A stretch of DNA of 48,853 nt, from positions 1 to 48,853 of the IMG/VR virus record IMGVR_UViG_3300013125_000012. One strand, given 5' to 3'. The notes under the pieces were generated by a model. The model ran no database searches, was not told the DNA's origin, and worked only from the letters and a program-made list of their open reading frames with translations. Both the position numbers and the translations under genes were made by a program. How positions within the stretch are numbered: position 1 is the stretch's first letter; the number at the start of each line of letters is the position of its first letter. The DNA comes from a virus. Below are positions 36,327 through 44,888 of this stretch, piece by piece.

Positions 36327-38816
36327 CTACGCTGCGACTGGTTCGTATTTGTGGAGATCACCCCAGTTTTCTCCATACTCGAAGTCAACCGGGACTGGAA
36401 CGGCCAGCTTGTACGCTGACCCAAGAATTGGCGGGACGATCGTTGCAAGTGCTTCAAGTTCGGACTTTGGCCCTTCTATCACTAGTTCGTCGTGGACCTG
36501 TGCGATCAATCGTGTCTTTAGACCATGTGCGATCAGTGCCTCTTTTACGTTTAGAGTTCCAATTTTGAAGAAATCTGCGGCAGATCCCTGAATCGGCATG
36601 TTAATTGCGGCACGTTCTGCCTCAGCGCGATATTTCGGATCGCTTGCGCTGATGTCAGGAATGTAGCGGCGGCGTCCGCTAATTGATTCGACGTAGCCAT
36701 GCTTGCGACAGAACGCTTTTGTCAGCGTCTGGTAATCTCGTAGCCTCGGATACGCTTGGTAGAACAGTTCGATAAACTCGGCGGCTTCTGCAATGGTAAG
36801 CTTGAGTGAAGGTGTTCGCATCAGCAGACCCATTGGCGTCAATCCGTAAAGCACGCCGAAGCCAACAGTCTTTGCAAGATAGCGCATGTTCTTCCATGTG
36901 GCCTTGTCTACCTTTGTCTCGTCAGTCTTGTAAATCTTCCTTGCCGTGTTAGAGTGAATATCACCAACAGTTAGCTCATGGATCATGTTCTCGTCATGTG
37001 ACATGTGAGCAGCTATACGCATCTCGATCTGTGAGAGGTCTGGTGCGTACAAGTAGTTACCTTCTGAAGCGATGAACGCCTTGCGAATTGCCGAACCTTC
37101 AACTGGCATCTCGATGTCGTCACGTGTTCGTGCGGGAATGTTCTGTAAGTTAGGGTTACGTGAGGCAAGTCGGCCGGTAACCGCAACTGTTTGTGCAAAC
37201 TCACCATGAATGCGCCCAGCGTCATCCATCCACTTTGGCAACCCGATGATGTATGTTGTTCGCATCTTCCGCAGTGCACGTACTTGGAGGATGTTCTTTA
37301 CGAGCGGATTGTCGATGTGCTCCGCAAGACCTACCTTATCTGTTGGGTAGGGTGCATCCTTTTTCTTTGCTGGTGGGATCACATAAGAGTGGTCGCCGCT
37401 GTAGAGTGCTTTCTTACACTGCGGAGTCGAGACGGCATTGATCTCGTAACCAATGAGATCGATAATGGCTTCGTTTGCTAACGCCTCGGCGACAATCAAT
37501 TCGCGATTGGCGTCCTCTAACCGTGTGGGATCGAACAGGAAGCCGTTCTCTTCCATCTCAACGATGATCTCTGTGAAGTCGATCTCTGTTTGGTACAGAT
37601 GTTCGAGTTTGCGCTCGACTAGGAGATCCCAGAACACACGGTGAAGACGGAGGGAAGCGTCAGCGTCTTGTGCAGCGTACTCAGCAACAAGGTGTGGAAC
37701 CTCATCTTGAGCCGCACGCAAGTCAACCTGATACTTGCCGTTTCGAGGGTTCTTCCACTTGTATCCCATGTCGTAGAACTTGCTAATTCGGATCATCTCG
37801 ATTCCGAACATGCGGTGGAAGCCGTCTTTTAGCGAATACGGCTGGTCTCCAAGTAGCCACGCGGCAACCATCGTGTCTTTGTAGCCACGCATCTCGATGC
37901 CATAGCCGATGAGGTTATGCCTCTCGAACTTGGCATTTGACACGATCTTGATACGGTTTGGGTCTTCTAGCGCCGCTTTAAGCTGCGGAATTTTCTCGCT
38001 GGCTTCGTCGTCTGATTCGAACGGGTAGTAACAACCATTTCCGGGGGTATCACAGACGCTAAGACCGATGATGCGAGCGCGGCGCATATCTTGGTCATTG
38101 CCGTATACATCATCTCCATTGCCAGTGTCAGTTTCGAGATCGAATCCGAACTCAGCAGCACTGTTGGCGACGGCAAGAACTTCGGACCAAGTCGCGGTGT
38201 TTGTTCTGAATCCAGCAGAGGGGGCTGTGTAGGTTCCACGTTCGGCAACCTCTTTGGCTTTGGTTAAGTCTGCAACGAGCCATCCTTCAAATGCCGTACG
38301 GTTACGAGCGACGAATGCTGGATGCACACTTGGAATGATGAACCGCTTCCGGCCACGTATGACGCGTTCGTACACGTTTCCACGGATCTGCGTGATCTTT
38401 GAATCTTCGTCGGGAATGAACCACTGGTAGGCTGTATCACCGAGTGCGATGATGACATCGGGGTTAACAGTCTCCAACTCCATGTTGAGCCACGGAGTGC
38501 ACGCACGAATTTCTACGTCTGTGGCTTTGCGATTACCCGGAGGCCAGCACTTGTTAACATTGGTCCGATAGAGATCGTCGAGATTCCAACCGATCTTTGT
38601 ACACAGTTCGGCTAGTAACTTACCAGCCGTGCCAACAAACGGCTTACCTAGCCAGTTCTCATCCTTACCCGGTGACTGCGCGACGATCATTACCTTGGAA
38701 TCGTGCTGTCCGAAGCCGGGTACTACACGAATATGACCGGGCGTGTTAACAAGTGGACAGGCAACACAGCGGTTTAGACCGGGCAGGTTAAGTGGATGAG
38801 AAACAGGTGTCGGCAC
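36327..38816 (-). CDS. Uracil-DNA-glycosylase-like domain fused to family A DNA polymerase
   Basis: The 829-aa protein begins with a family 4 UDG-like domain (1-195). Four cysteines sit where the 4Fe-4S cluster is bound (C17, C20, C90, C106), with AQSPG (46-50), GKPFVGTAGKLL and the HP of PSVHPAF (165-166). The usual Glu of GEAPG is Gln47. A 3'-5' exonuclease follows (FGFDLETD with D226/E228, YAAQDAD). Then comes a Pol I core with motif A YAPDLSQIEMRIAAH, motif B KTVGFGVLYG and motif C QVHDELVIE. This is the replicative polymerase. Phage SPO1 polymerase has a comparable N-terminal domain. Confidence 0.92.
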   Translation of the reverse strand: MPTPVSHPLNLPGLNRCVACPLVNTPGHIRVVPGFGQHDSKVMIVAQSPGKDENWLGKPFVGTAGKLLAELCTKIGWNLDDLYRTNVNKCWPPGNRKATDVEIRACTPWLNMELETVNPDVIIALGDTAYQWFIPDEDSKITQIRGNVYERVIRGRKRFIIPSVHPAFVARNRTAFEGWLVADLTKAKEVAERGTYTAPSAGFRTNTATWSEVLAVANSAAEFGFDLETDTGNGDDVYGNDQDMRRARIIGLSVCDTPGNGCYYPFESDDEASEKIPQLKAALEDPNRIKIVSNAKFERHNLIGYGIEMRGYKDTMVAAWLLGDQPYSLKDGFHRMFGIEMIRISKFYDMGYKWKNPRNGKYQVDLRAAQDEVPHLVAEYAAQDADASLRLHRVFWDLLVERKLEHLYQTEIDFTEIIVEMEENGFLFDPTRLEDANRELIVAEALANEAIIDLIGYEINAVSTPQCKKALYSGDHSYVIPPAKKKDAPYPTDKVGLAEHIDNPLVKNILQVRALRKMRTTYIIGLPKWMDDAGRIHGEFAQTVAVTGRLASRNPNLQNIPARTRDDIEMPVEGSAIRKAFIASEGNYLYAPDLSQIEMRIAAHMSHDENMIHELTVGDIHSNTARKIYKTDETKVDKATWKNMRYLAKTVGFGVLYGLTPMGLLMRTPSLKLTIAEAAEFIELFYQAYPRLRDYQTLTKAFCRKHGYVESISGRRRYIPDISASDPKYRAEAERAAINMPIQGSAADFFKIGTLNVKEALIAHGLKTRLIAQVHDELVIEGPKSELEALATIVPPILGSAYKLAVPVPVDFEYGENWGDLHKYEPVAA

Positions 38817-38822
38817 AGTCGT

Positions 38823-39506
38823 TTACTCTGTAAGCGATTCGGGTTGCTTAGGGAAGCGTGCATTCCGGAGAATCGTCAGGTACTCATGAGCGAACTTGAT
38901 GTCAAGGTCCGTTTCGCCACTGGTCTGTGTGTTGTGTTGGATCTTAATGATCCTGATCTCTTTTGTCAACTTTGCGGCAGCTATTGTTGACGATGCAAGA
39001 GCATCGTCAGTCAAGAAATATGTCCGGTCAGCCTTTGCTCGTCGCAGATCACCGAGCAGAACAGCGATAATTCCTGCTGGCGACAGGAGCCCACCGAGCC
39101 ACGAGAGCGCCTGTGCCATTCGAGACAGGTACAAACTGTATGGACCGTTGCTGAAATCAATCGGGTCCTGACTATACTGGATCATGTTCCAGTACGGCGG
39201 ATGGAAGAAGATCATATCGACGCCACGGTCGTCAGTCATTTCTTGGAGCGCGTCTCGCATCTTCTTCTTTGCGATTGGATCGAGAATATCGTAGCCTTGC
39301 TTGAGATCGAACGACGCACAGGGAATCCCGAGGTCCTCACAAACCTCAGCCGTCGTGCCTGAGCCGCCCATTGGATCGAACACGCTGTCAGGGCTGTAGG
39401 TTTCAATGAGATCCTTGATAAGATACCCAGAGCAATTGCCTCGGTAGGCATAATCACCCCACTTGCCACGATCAGGATAACTAACAACTGTGTGTGTAAA
39501 TGCCAC
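38823..39506 (-). CDS. DNA methyltransferase (N4-cytosine / N6-adenine type)
   Basis: The 227-aa product has the AdoMet motif FDPMGGSGT (43-51) and the catalytic motif IFFHPPYWN (99-107, normally DPPY), in the order motif I then motif IV. This order fits the gamma/beta-like small amino-methyltransferases. It probably protects phage DNA from host restriction. Asp of DPPY is replaced by His, which is also seen in a number of active phage enzymes but deserves attention. GTG start at 39506. Confidence 0.82.
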   Translation of the reverse strand: MAFTHTVVSYPDRGKWGDYAYRGNCSGYLIKDLIETYSPDSVFDPMGGSGTTAEVCEDLGIPCASFDLKQGYDILDPIAKKKMRDALQEMTDDRGVDMIFFHPPYWNMIQYSQDPIDFSNGPYSLYLSRMAQALSWLGGLLSPAGIIAVLLGDLRRAKADRTYFLTDDALASSTIAAAKLTKEIRIIKIQHNTQTSGETDLDIKFAHEYLTILRNARFPKQPESLTE

Positions 39507-39508
39507 GC

Positions 39509-39751
39509 TTAGCTGTCTCCTAACTGGTCTGCGTACTTTGGGTCGTCTGGGTCTGGGAGGAAACCTTCTTCTGTTAGCAACAGATCGCTCGTGTCTTCGT
39601 AGATGGCGGAGACAACTGTTGGCACGTCGGTTGGTCTGAACAGGTAAGAATCGCCGTTGACTTCGATGGTAGAGCCAACCAACTCCGCAACCATTCCTTC
39701 ATACTCGAAGTCATCGCCATCAAGCGGCCCGCCGTAGAATTTGATTAGCAC
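39509..39751 (-). CDS. Hypothetical acidic protein, 80 aa
   Basis: GTG 39751 is chosen because upstream codons overlap the ERCC4 nuclease gene; the ribosome binding site is weak. The product begins MLIKFYGGPLDGDDFEYEGM and resembles the many small phage proteins starting with FxGGPxDG, a beta-rich domain of unknown role. The C-terminus is acidic (PDPDDPKYADQLGDS). Confidence 0.6.
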   Translation of the reverse strand: MLIKFYGGPLDGDDFEYEGMVAELVGSTIEVNGDSYLFRPTDVPTVVSAIYEDTSDLLLTEEGFLPDPDDPKYADQLGDS

Positions 39752-39767
39752 GGTGCCGTTGCTAGCA

Positions 39768-40559
39768 CTATGTTGGAATGGATTCAAGTGAGTCTTCCCA
39801 ATCTGGGTTAACCATCGGAAAGTCATCAGTTGATGTTTCTGCTGCTGAGAGCCAATCAAAGACCGTGTGTGCCGTGCCCGGTCCCCAGCCCGGAATCGTC
39901 TTAAGCTCCTGCTCAGACAGAAGAGCAATAGTGCGAATGCTGCCAAAGCGATGTAGAGCCTGTTGCGCACGATCTTCTCCTACTGATGGCCAGCACATGA
40001 GTGCTTGTACGCGTGAATCTAGCGGTGTCCCGGTTGGCATTGTCACCTTGGGGATCAGGTTCTGCGGCCTAAACGTCTTGTGCTCATCGTATGGCCGTTT
40101 CCAATAACGGTACATCTGCACCAAACGTTTTTCAACGCTGCTACCATTTCGACAATAGACGACAATTACTCCGTGACACTGTGCCGCGAAAAGGATATCG
40201 TTGAGGCGGTCAAATTCGAGAGTGCTGGGGCTACCGGGAAGGAAGACGTGTCCAAACTTATCGCTGGTAACCGTATTGGTGATAAGGAGGATGGAAACGT
40301 CGTAGCGTTCGAGCATTCCCGAGAGTTGAAACGCCAATCGGCCGGACGTGACCTTGCCAGCGAGATCTGACGGCGTTGAGCATTCAACACCGATCGTTGG
40401 CTCACGCCCTTTCCCGAGCCCTTCCATAAACTGCCCGGTAAACGTGTAGTCGGCAAAGTCTAACCTCTTAGTCTCGATGTTCTCGTGGCCTAGCTGCGAC
40501 TTGAGCCACGCTAGATATACCGGGTGTTGTCGAGCTTCACGATCATCAACGGTTAGCAT
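39768..40559 (-). CDS. ERCC4-type nuclease with HhH domain
   Basis: ATG 40559 gives 263 aa starting MLTVDDREARQHPVYLAWLK. The N-terminal nuclease has VDDRE (4-8) and GVECSTPSDLAGKV (57-70), aligned with the GVERKxxxDL core of XPF/Mus81. The usual RK is CS, so the catalytic Lys is missing or replaced. The C-terminus (LMCWPSVGEDRAQQALHRFG, LKTIPGWGPGTAHTVFDWL) is a tandem helix-hairpin-helix domain. It likely cuts branched DNA in recombination or replication. The start overlaps the upstream gene by 14 nt. Confidence 0.75.
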   Translation of the reverse strand: MLTVDDREARQHPVYLAWLKSQLGHENIETKRLDFADYTFTGQFMEGLGKGREPTIGVECSTPSDLAGKVTSGRLAFQLSGMLERYDVSILLITNTVTSDKFGHVFLPGSPSTLEFDRLNDILFAAQCHGVIVVYCRNGSSVEKRLVQMYRYWKRPYDEHKTFRPQNLIPKVTMPTGTPLDSRVQALMCWPSVGEDRAQQALHRFGSIRTIALLSEQELKTIPGWGPGTAHTVFDWLSAAETSTDDFPMVNPDWEDSLESIPT

Positions 40560-40848
40560 CGGCCACGTCTTTCGTATGCATCCACGACTTCTGCTCAATT
40601 TGATACATATCCATCGCGGCCTGAAGCTTTCCGAGTAGTCGATAGACATCGTCAAAGCTGTTAAGCACAAGATTTGTCGCGACCGTGTTCTCGTGTCGTG
40701 TCATGATACGAATCACGGGCTTACCCGTATCTGCATCGGTTACAATCTTGACGAATGGGCCGTGTGGTTCTGGGCCGATGTCCTCAGCGACGACAACGGT
40801 TGCCGGACGACTTGAAACAACTGTCGTTCGTGAGAGATACTGCCCCAT
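40546..40848 (-). CDS. Hypothetical protein, 100 aa
   Basis: ATG 40848 begins 1 nt after the stop of the Sak4-like gene. The sequence MGQYLSRTTVVSSRPATVVV leads a beta-rich domain with a helical C-terminus (SFDDVYRLLGKLQAAMDMYQ). It lies between recombination genes in one operon. No family is recognised; a single-strand-binding or mediator role is conceivable by context only. Confidence 0.6.
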   Translation of the reverse strand: MGQYLSRTTVVSSRPATVVVAEDIGPEPHGPFVKIVTDADTGKPVIRIMTRHENTVATNLVLNSFDDVYRLLGKLQAAMDMYQIEQKSWMHTKDVADANR

Positions 40849-40849
40849 C

Positions 40850-41992
40850 TCAGTCCTCGCTCTCGCCGTCGGCGTTTGTAGACAGCGCAGTACCAGCGTC
40901 TGTGTTTACGTTGCCGATGTCTTCATCTCGGCCACTAATTGCGGCCTGTGCGCCAGCTAACACTTTCTCGGCTTCGGTTCTGTCTGTGACATTGATCGTT
41001 GGCAGACCGGCCCTACGGATGCTCTGAAGGTTGTCGTAGAAATCGCGATCGTAAACCTCACTCGCGTAGGTCATCTTGCCGCGATCCTTGAGCACGGTGA
41101 ACCAACGTACAGTTTTTGCAGAGACGCGCTTGCCACGTTCGTTTAGTTCGACCGGGCGAATCACCCAGAGAAACACAACCGTGGCGACAGCACCGGCGAT
41201 TGTCGGCGCGCCCTTTGGCTTCAAACCAAGCTGATCGAACAGGGCAAATATCTCTCGGCGTTCCCGTGTGTGAGGCTGCACTTCAGTTGTGTGTTGAACG
41301 AAGATCACATTGACGTTGCCGTTCTGTAACAGCCGTCCAACAGTTGCGTTGAAGATAAGGGTAACAAGGTTCCACTCATCTGCCCCGAACGCGCCGAAGC
41401 CACTGTGGTTCAGTCCGCGTGCAAAGGCAGCATCTGTGACAACGATCCCTTTCTGCTCAGCCACGCGGCGTTGTGCTTGGTCGTAGAGACGATTGATGAC
41501 ATCGACAATAACCCAGTCGCCTTCCTTTGCCTCTCGGCAGATTGTGCCGATCGTGGCCCCGGCCTCGTCCCATGAGAATGCCGGGTAAGGATAGACGTTG
41601 CCGCCATTCTCATAGTAGAGATCGGAGAACTCACAGCCTTCATTGAGGAACGCTGGCATCGTGTCATCCGTGTCAACAACGAAGAACTTTTCAGGCTCCC
41701 GACCATTGGTGCGTGCGTCTTCCAGCTTCTTTCGTGCGAGACGAAGATACGCGTAGGTCTTGCCGCTGTTCGCATCACCGCAAAGCTGAATGCGCTCACG
41801 GATTGGGCGTAGACGCGGGCGGATCGTGCGGCTCGCTGATAATGCTTCTGAACTGACCGTTACGGCTGATGCCGGGGCTGATCCTGCTGCGACGGCAGCA
41901 TTGCCGCTTGCCACGACCCTTGGCATGCCCTGTAACGGGTTCGGCCTGATCGGTTGCGGACCACCGCGTCTCGGTTGTACTGGCGTTGCCAT
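40850..41992 (-). CDS. Sak4/RecA-like ATPase
   Basis: ATG 41992 (GAGGGTAAG upstream) gives 380 aa. A disordered Pro/Ala-rich N-terminus precedes the core. Walker A GDANSGKT is at 72-79, Walker B GDWVIVDVINRLY is in the middle, and NVIFVQHTTE is a sensor-like strand. This is the AAA/RecA-type ATPase found in many phages as the Sak4 single-strand annealing or recombination protein. The C-terminus is acidic. It lies beside ERCC4, exonuclease and helicase genes. Confidence 0.8.
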   Translation of the reverse strand: MATPVQPRRGGPQPIRPNPLQGMPRVVASGNAAVAAGSAPASAVTVSSEALSASRTIRPRLRPIRERIQLCGDANSGKTYAYLRLARKKLEDARTNGREPEKFFVVDTDDTMPAFLNEGCEFSDLYYENGGNVYPYPAFSWDEAGATIGTICREAKEGDWVIVDVINRLYDQAQRRVAEQKGIVVTDAAFARGLNHSGFGAFGADEWNLVTLIFNATVGRLLQNGNVNVIFVQHTTEVQPHTRERREIFALFDQLGLKPKGAPTIAGAVATVVFLWVIRPVELNERGKRVSAKTVRWFTVLKDRGKMTYASEVYDRDFYDNLQSIRRAGLPTINVTDRTEAEKVLAGAQAAISGRDEDIGNVNTDAGTALSTNADGESED

Positions 41993-42048
41993 CGTGCTTA
42001 CCCTCGACCTCACTTTAATACCCTGCCATTGATATTACTGACACGGTT

Positions 42049-42144
42049 GTCATCGCGGCAAGCTCGGGGGCGCCTTTTGGTACTGTTGATCGAGAGGGTA
42101 GCACCGATCCAGTCAGAAGGGGGTCCGAGTCTTACCGCGATGAC
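42049..42144 (-). promoter_or_regulatory. Long-range stem-loop in the recombinase leader
   Basis: GTCATCGCGG, AAG and CTCGG (42049-42067) pair with their complement at 42125-42144 with one mismatch and one bulge, about 18 bp enclosing 57 nt. A GATCG/CGATC hairpin lies inside. It sits 57 nt before the Sak4-like start, downstream of the terminator at 42161. Confidence 0.55.
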
Positions 42145-42160
42145 AGCCGGATTAGTAAAG

Positions 42161-42200
42161 GTGCGCGCCGGGGACGGGCTGTCTGATCCCCGGCGCGCAC
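42161..42200 (-). terminator. Terminator-like hairpin
   Basis: A perfect 14-bp stem GTGCGCGCCGGGGA/TCCCCGGCGCGCAC with a 12-nt loop follows the stop of the 216-aa gene by 12 nt. It is followed by CTTTACT on the minus strand, so the T-run is weak and readthrough is likely. Confidence 0.65.
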
Positions 42201-42212
42201 TTCCGTTTGGCG

Positions 42213-42863
42213 CTACTTCTTGCTAGTAGTTGCCGCGGCTTCGACCGGAACCTGTCCGACGAGATAGGTTGCTGCCTTGCCAAGCTTCGCGCGAAGCTCG
42301 TTGTCGAATCCATAGACCTCTACTGGCACGTTCACAGTGAACGTCTGATCGTTGAAGCCCTCGTACCGGTTCGTCATTCGATGGAATTTGAGACCGATGA
42401 GGTCGGTGATTGGGCCGAACAGGAACGCGGTTGCCATCTCGGGATTGCTGCTGACGCCGCACGCCGCGAGGGCTGCAAGCCAGATTCCGTATTTCGACTG
42501 CTTCGACGGCTTGGCGCGACGCGGCTTGTTGTCCTTGCCAACGATCATCTTCGGAATCGTGATATATTCCGTCGTGAATTCATTTTCAAGGCCGAGTTCC
42601 CCAGCGTTGTCGATACGGTAGTGGATCTCAAGCTGCGGCGACGTGACGAACGTCTCGCCGGGCTTCTTGGTGTTTTCCTTGACTTCACCACCGTGCTGCG
42701 ACTTGAAGCCGATGATGGTCACATCGATGTCAGCCAATCCGCCTTCCGTCAGATCGTTGACATCGGTAACCATCGTCTCGACGGCTTCTTCAAGGATTGA
42801 GTCGTCGATGCCGAAAACAGGCTCCCTGTGTTCCTTCACGTTTGCATCAGGCTGCTGTGACAT
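42213..42863 (-). CDS. Hypothetical replication/recombination protein, 216 aa
   Basis: ATG 42863 follows AAAGGGAAA. The product begins MSQQPDANVKEHREPVFGID, with an acidic N-terminus, a beta-rich middle (DIDVTIIGFKSQHGG, LEIHYRIDN, EYITIPKMIVGKDN) and a Lys-rich PRRAKPSKQSK loop. Ala-Cys-Gly-Val near 135 and FHRMTNRYEGFN follow. Two promoters precede it and a hairpin ends it, so it is highly expressed. Abundance and placement beside Sak4 suggest an SSB-like role; this is inference. Confidence 0.6.
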   Translation of the reverse strand: MSQQPDANVKEHREPVFGIDDSILEEAVETMVTDVNDLTEGGLADIDVTIIGFKSQHGGEVKENTKKPGETFVTSPQLEIHYRIDNAGELGLENEFTTEYITIPKMIVGKDNKPRRAKPSKQSKYGIWLAALAACGVSSNPEMATAFLFGPITDLIGLKFHRMTNRYEGFNDQTFTVNVPVEVYGFDNELRAKLGKAATYLVGQVPVEAAATTSKK

Positions 42864-42944
42864 GTGTCTGTGGTTTCCCTTTCACTTGGTTTTGTTGGAC
42901 GCTACGGAATGTTGCGTTGGTTGGCGTGCACAAGGCACAAGATC

Positions 42945-43034
42945 AGATTACTGTAGGCTGTTCATTTTGTCAACGGCTGTGTACTACCCCCTCGGCGTCA
43001 TTAGTACCGTAGCATGGTTACTACAAGTTGTCAA
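42945..43034 (-). promoter_or_regulatory. Tandem minus-strand promoters, one with the shared operator (copy 2)
   Basis: Distal promoter: TTGACA (43034-43029), 17 nt, TACGGT (43011-43006), with the operator-like palindrome at 43009-43024 (14 of 16 identical to the copy at 45753). Proximal promoter: TTGACA (42973-42968), 17 nt, TAATCT (42950-42945), without the palindrome. Together they can give repressed and constitutive expression of the 216-aa gene. Confidence 0.7.
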
Positions 43035-43058
43035 CACGTCATCTGGATTACGTGCTGG

Positions 43059-44858
43059 TCACTGGGGTTTGTTGATGATGAGCCCGGACAGCATCGCATC
43101 CATTACCAGCTTATCCTTGATGTCCGGAAAGCTGTCCCAACCACGGTATACAAGTGCTTTGCGGAACCATACCGGGAAGTGCTCTTTCTGCGACTGGAAG
43201 AACCAGCCAAACTGCTCATCAAGGATGATCGTTGGACCATCGTGGTCCTGTGCACGTTTGATTCGCCCTGCTGCCTGAACCAACTGACAGATTGTGTGGT
43301 ACGGATAGAAGCTCTTGTCAACGTTCTTCCGCTTAACCACTGCAGGATCATCAGTCGGGAGGAACCACAGCTTAGTGATTATCTGCCACTTCGGGACGTA
43401 GGGCAGATCAACACCAGTGCTGATTGATTGACCAACAAGCACGTTCGGTTGCTTTGATCGGACAAACGTGTCAAGAATCTGATCTTTTGCGGGGAAGCGA
43501 CGATAAGGTCCATCTCCGTCGTAGGCGAGGAACCTCTGTTTGGCTCCGGGCCGCATAACTCCGGCAAGAATTGTATCTCGCAACCGAACAGACGGGGCAT
43601 GGATCATTCCTTTCATGTCTAAGTAGAGATCCATGAAGCGGCCAATGACTGCGTTCACGTACTTGTACTCATTCGCAGTCGTCTTGTACGTCAGCTTCCG
43701 TGTCGGGCAGTAGTAAATCCGACTCTTGCTGCGGTCGAACGCTTCCGGTGCACGGATGATCTCAACATCCTCTGGGTCAATGCCTAGTGTGTTCATTAGT
43801 AGCTCTGGACCGAGAAACGCAGACATCAACACGATCTTCTCAGTGGCCGCGCCGAGAATGCGCTTGAACGCATGCTTTCCGTAGATCGGTTTCAGCAACA
43901 CAGCACTGTTGTCCTTCGCGCCGTCTATCACCCACTCTTCATAGGTGTCAGGGTCAATATCGATGAGAACATCAATTCCCTGCTTGACTCGGCGCGTAAC
44001 GTGAATAGCCTTGATGACTGCGTCAACCTTGTCGTCGTGGCTAATGAATTCAGCGTCAACCGCGTCGGGATCGTCATCAGGGATGAAGTCACCGGCTTCT
44101 TCATCATCGCCGGGCAGACTAAGACCGAGCGCCCTCGCCTGTTGCTTAAGCATTGCCAGACGGTTGTTGACTGTGTGGCTGTTCTCGTTGCCCCACGTAA
44201 CCATCTGTTCAACCGAGTAGTCCTTGGTCGGTCGTGGAATTTCCATCTCTTTCAGATCAAGGAACCTGAATTCTTCGACACCGGCCGCCATCAAGATCTG
44301 ATCCAGTTCGTGTGCTTCATCACAGATGATCCAGTCGGTCTTAGCAAAACTGGACCCACCGACGTTGGTTGTTTCACCAAGCCAGTACGCGTAGTTCTGA
44401 ATGGTAATTGGCGACGTTGCAGCGATAGCCTTACGTCGGAAGTAGTTACACTCTGGCGTGTCGAGTGGTTGGCCCCTGACCCACATGCCTTTCAGTGAGC
44501 ACTTAGCACCGATCGTGCATGGAGCCTTATCGGCGGATTTGCCACTAAGGTTACACTCACTGTGTGAACGGCCGACCATCATGGCCAAGCCAATGAAGTC
44601 TCGAAGATACTGCTCTTGTAGCTGAATAGTTTGAATGAGAACGATCGCATCCTTGCCGGTAGCACGAGCGGCTGCGGTAGGAATGAGCGATTTCCCAGTT
44701 CCGCACTCAGCTTCGAACATCACAATCTTCTTGGTAGATTGTGCAATTTGTTCGGCGAGTTCCCACTGACCTGTACGCCATGTCCAGTTAGGCGGGACAA
44801 GCTTCAGATCAGCAAGGTTACGTGGAACTATAGTATCGGTTGTACTTGGTGCGGTCAC
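43059..44858 (-). CDS. XPD/DinG-like iron-sulfur helicase
   Basis: The 599-aa SF2 helicase has Walker A AECGTGKS (50-57), DEAH in CDEAHELD (179-186), and four cysteines (C102, C114, C120, C137) between them, the place of the 4Fe-4S cluster in XPD/DinG/FancJ. C-terminal motifs VLVGQSISTGVDLP and QLVQAAGRIKRAQDHDG (motif VI, QaaGRikR) complete it. It should unwind DNA 5' to 3' and act in replication, R-loop removal or recombination. GTG 44858 follows AAAGGAACAGAC. The gene ends 25 nt before the operator-promoter at 43034. Confidence 0.88.
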   Translation of the reverse strand: MTAPSTTDTIVPRNLADLKLVPPNWTWRTGQWELAEQIAQSTKKIVMFEAECGTGKSLIPTAAARATGKDAIVLIQTIQLQEQYLRDFIGLAMMVGRSHSECNLSGKSADKAPCTIGAKCSLKGMWVRGQPLDTPECNYFRRKAIAATSPITIQNYAYWLGETTNVGGSSFAKTDWIICDEAHELDQILMAAGVEEFRFLDLKEMEIPRPTKDYSVEQMVTWGNENSHTVNNRLAMLKQQARALGLSLPGDDEEAGDFIPDDDPDAVDAEFISHDDKVDAVIKAIHVTRRVKQGIDVLIDIDPDTYEEWVIDGAKDNSAVLLKPIYGKHAFKRILGAATEKIVLMSAFLGPELLMNTLGIDPEDVEIIRAPEAFDRSKSRIYYCPTRKLTYKTTANEYKYVNAVIGRFMDLYLDMKGMIHAPSVRLRDTILAGVMRPGAKQRFLAYDGDGPYRRFPAKDQILDTFVRSKQPNVLVGQSISTGVDLPYVPKWQIITKLWFLPTDDPAVVKRKNVDKSFYPYHTICQLVQAAGRIKRAQDHDGPTIILDEQFGWFFQSQKEHFPVWFRKALVYRGWDSFPDIKDKLVMDAMLSGLIINKPQ

Positions 44859-44888
44859 GTCTGTTCCTTTATAGTTGACTGGACTGGG

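Noticed and set aside
42049-42144. tRNA gene
   Set aside because: A 7-bp acceptor-like stem exists, but no T-arm or anticodon arm of correct size could be placed.
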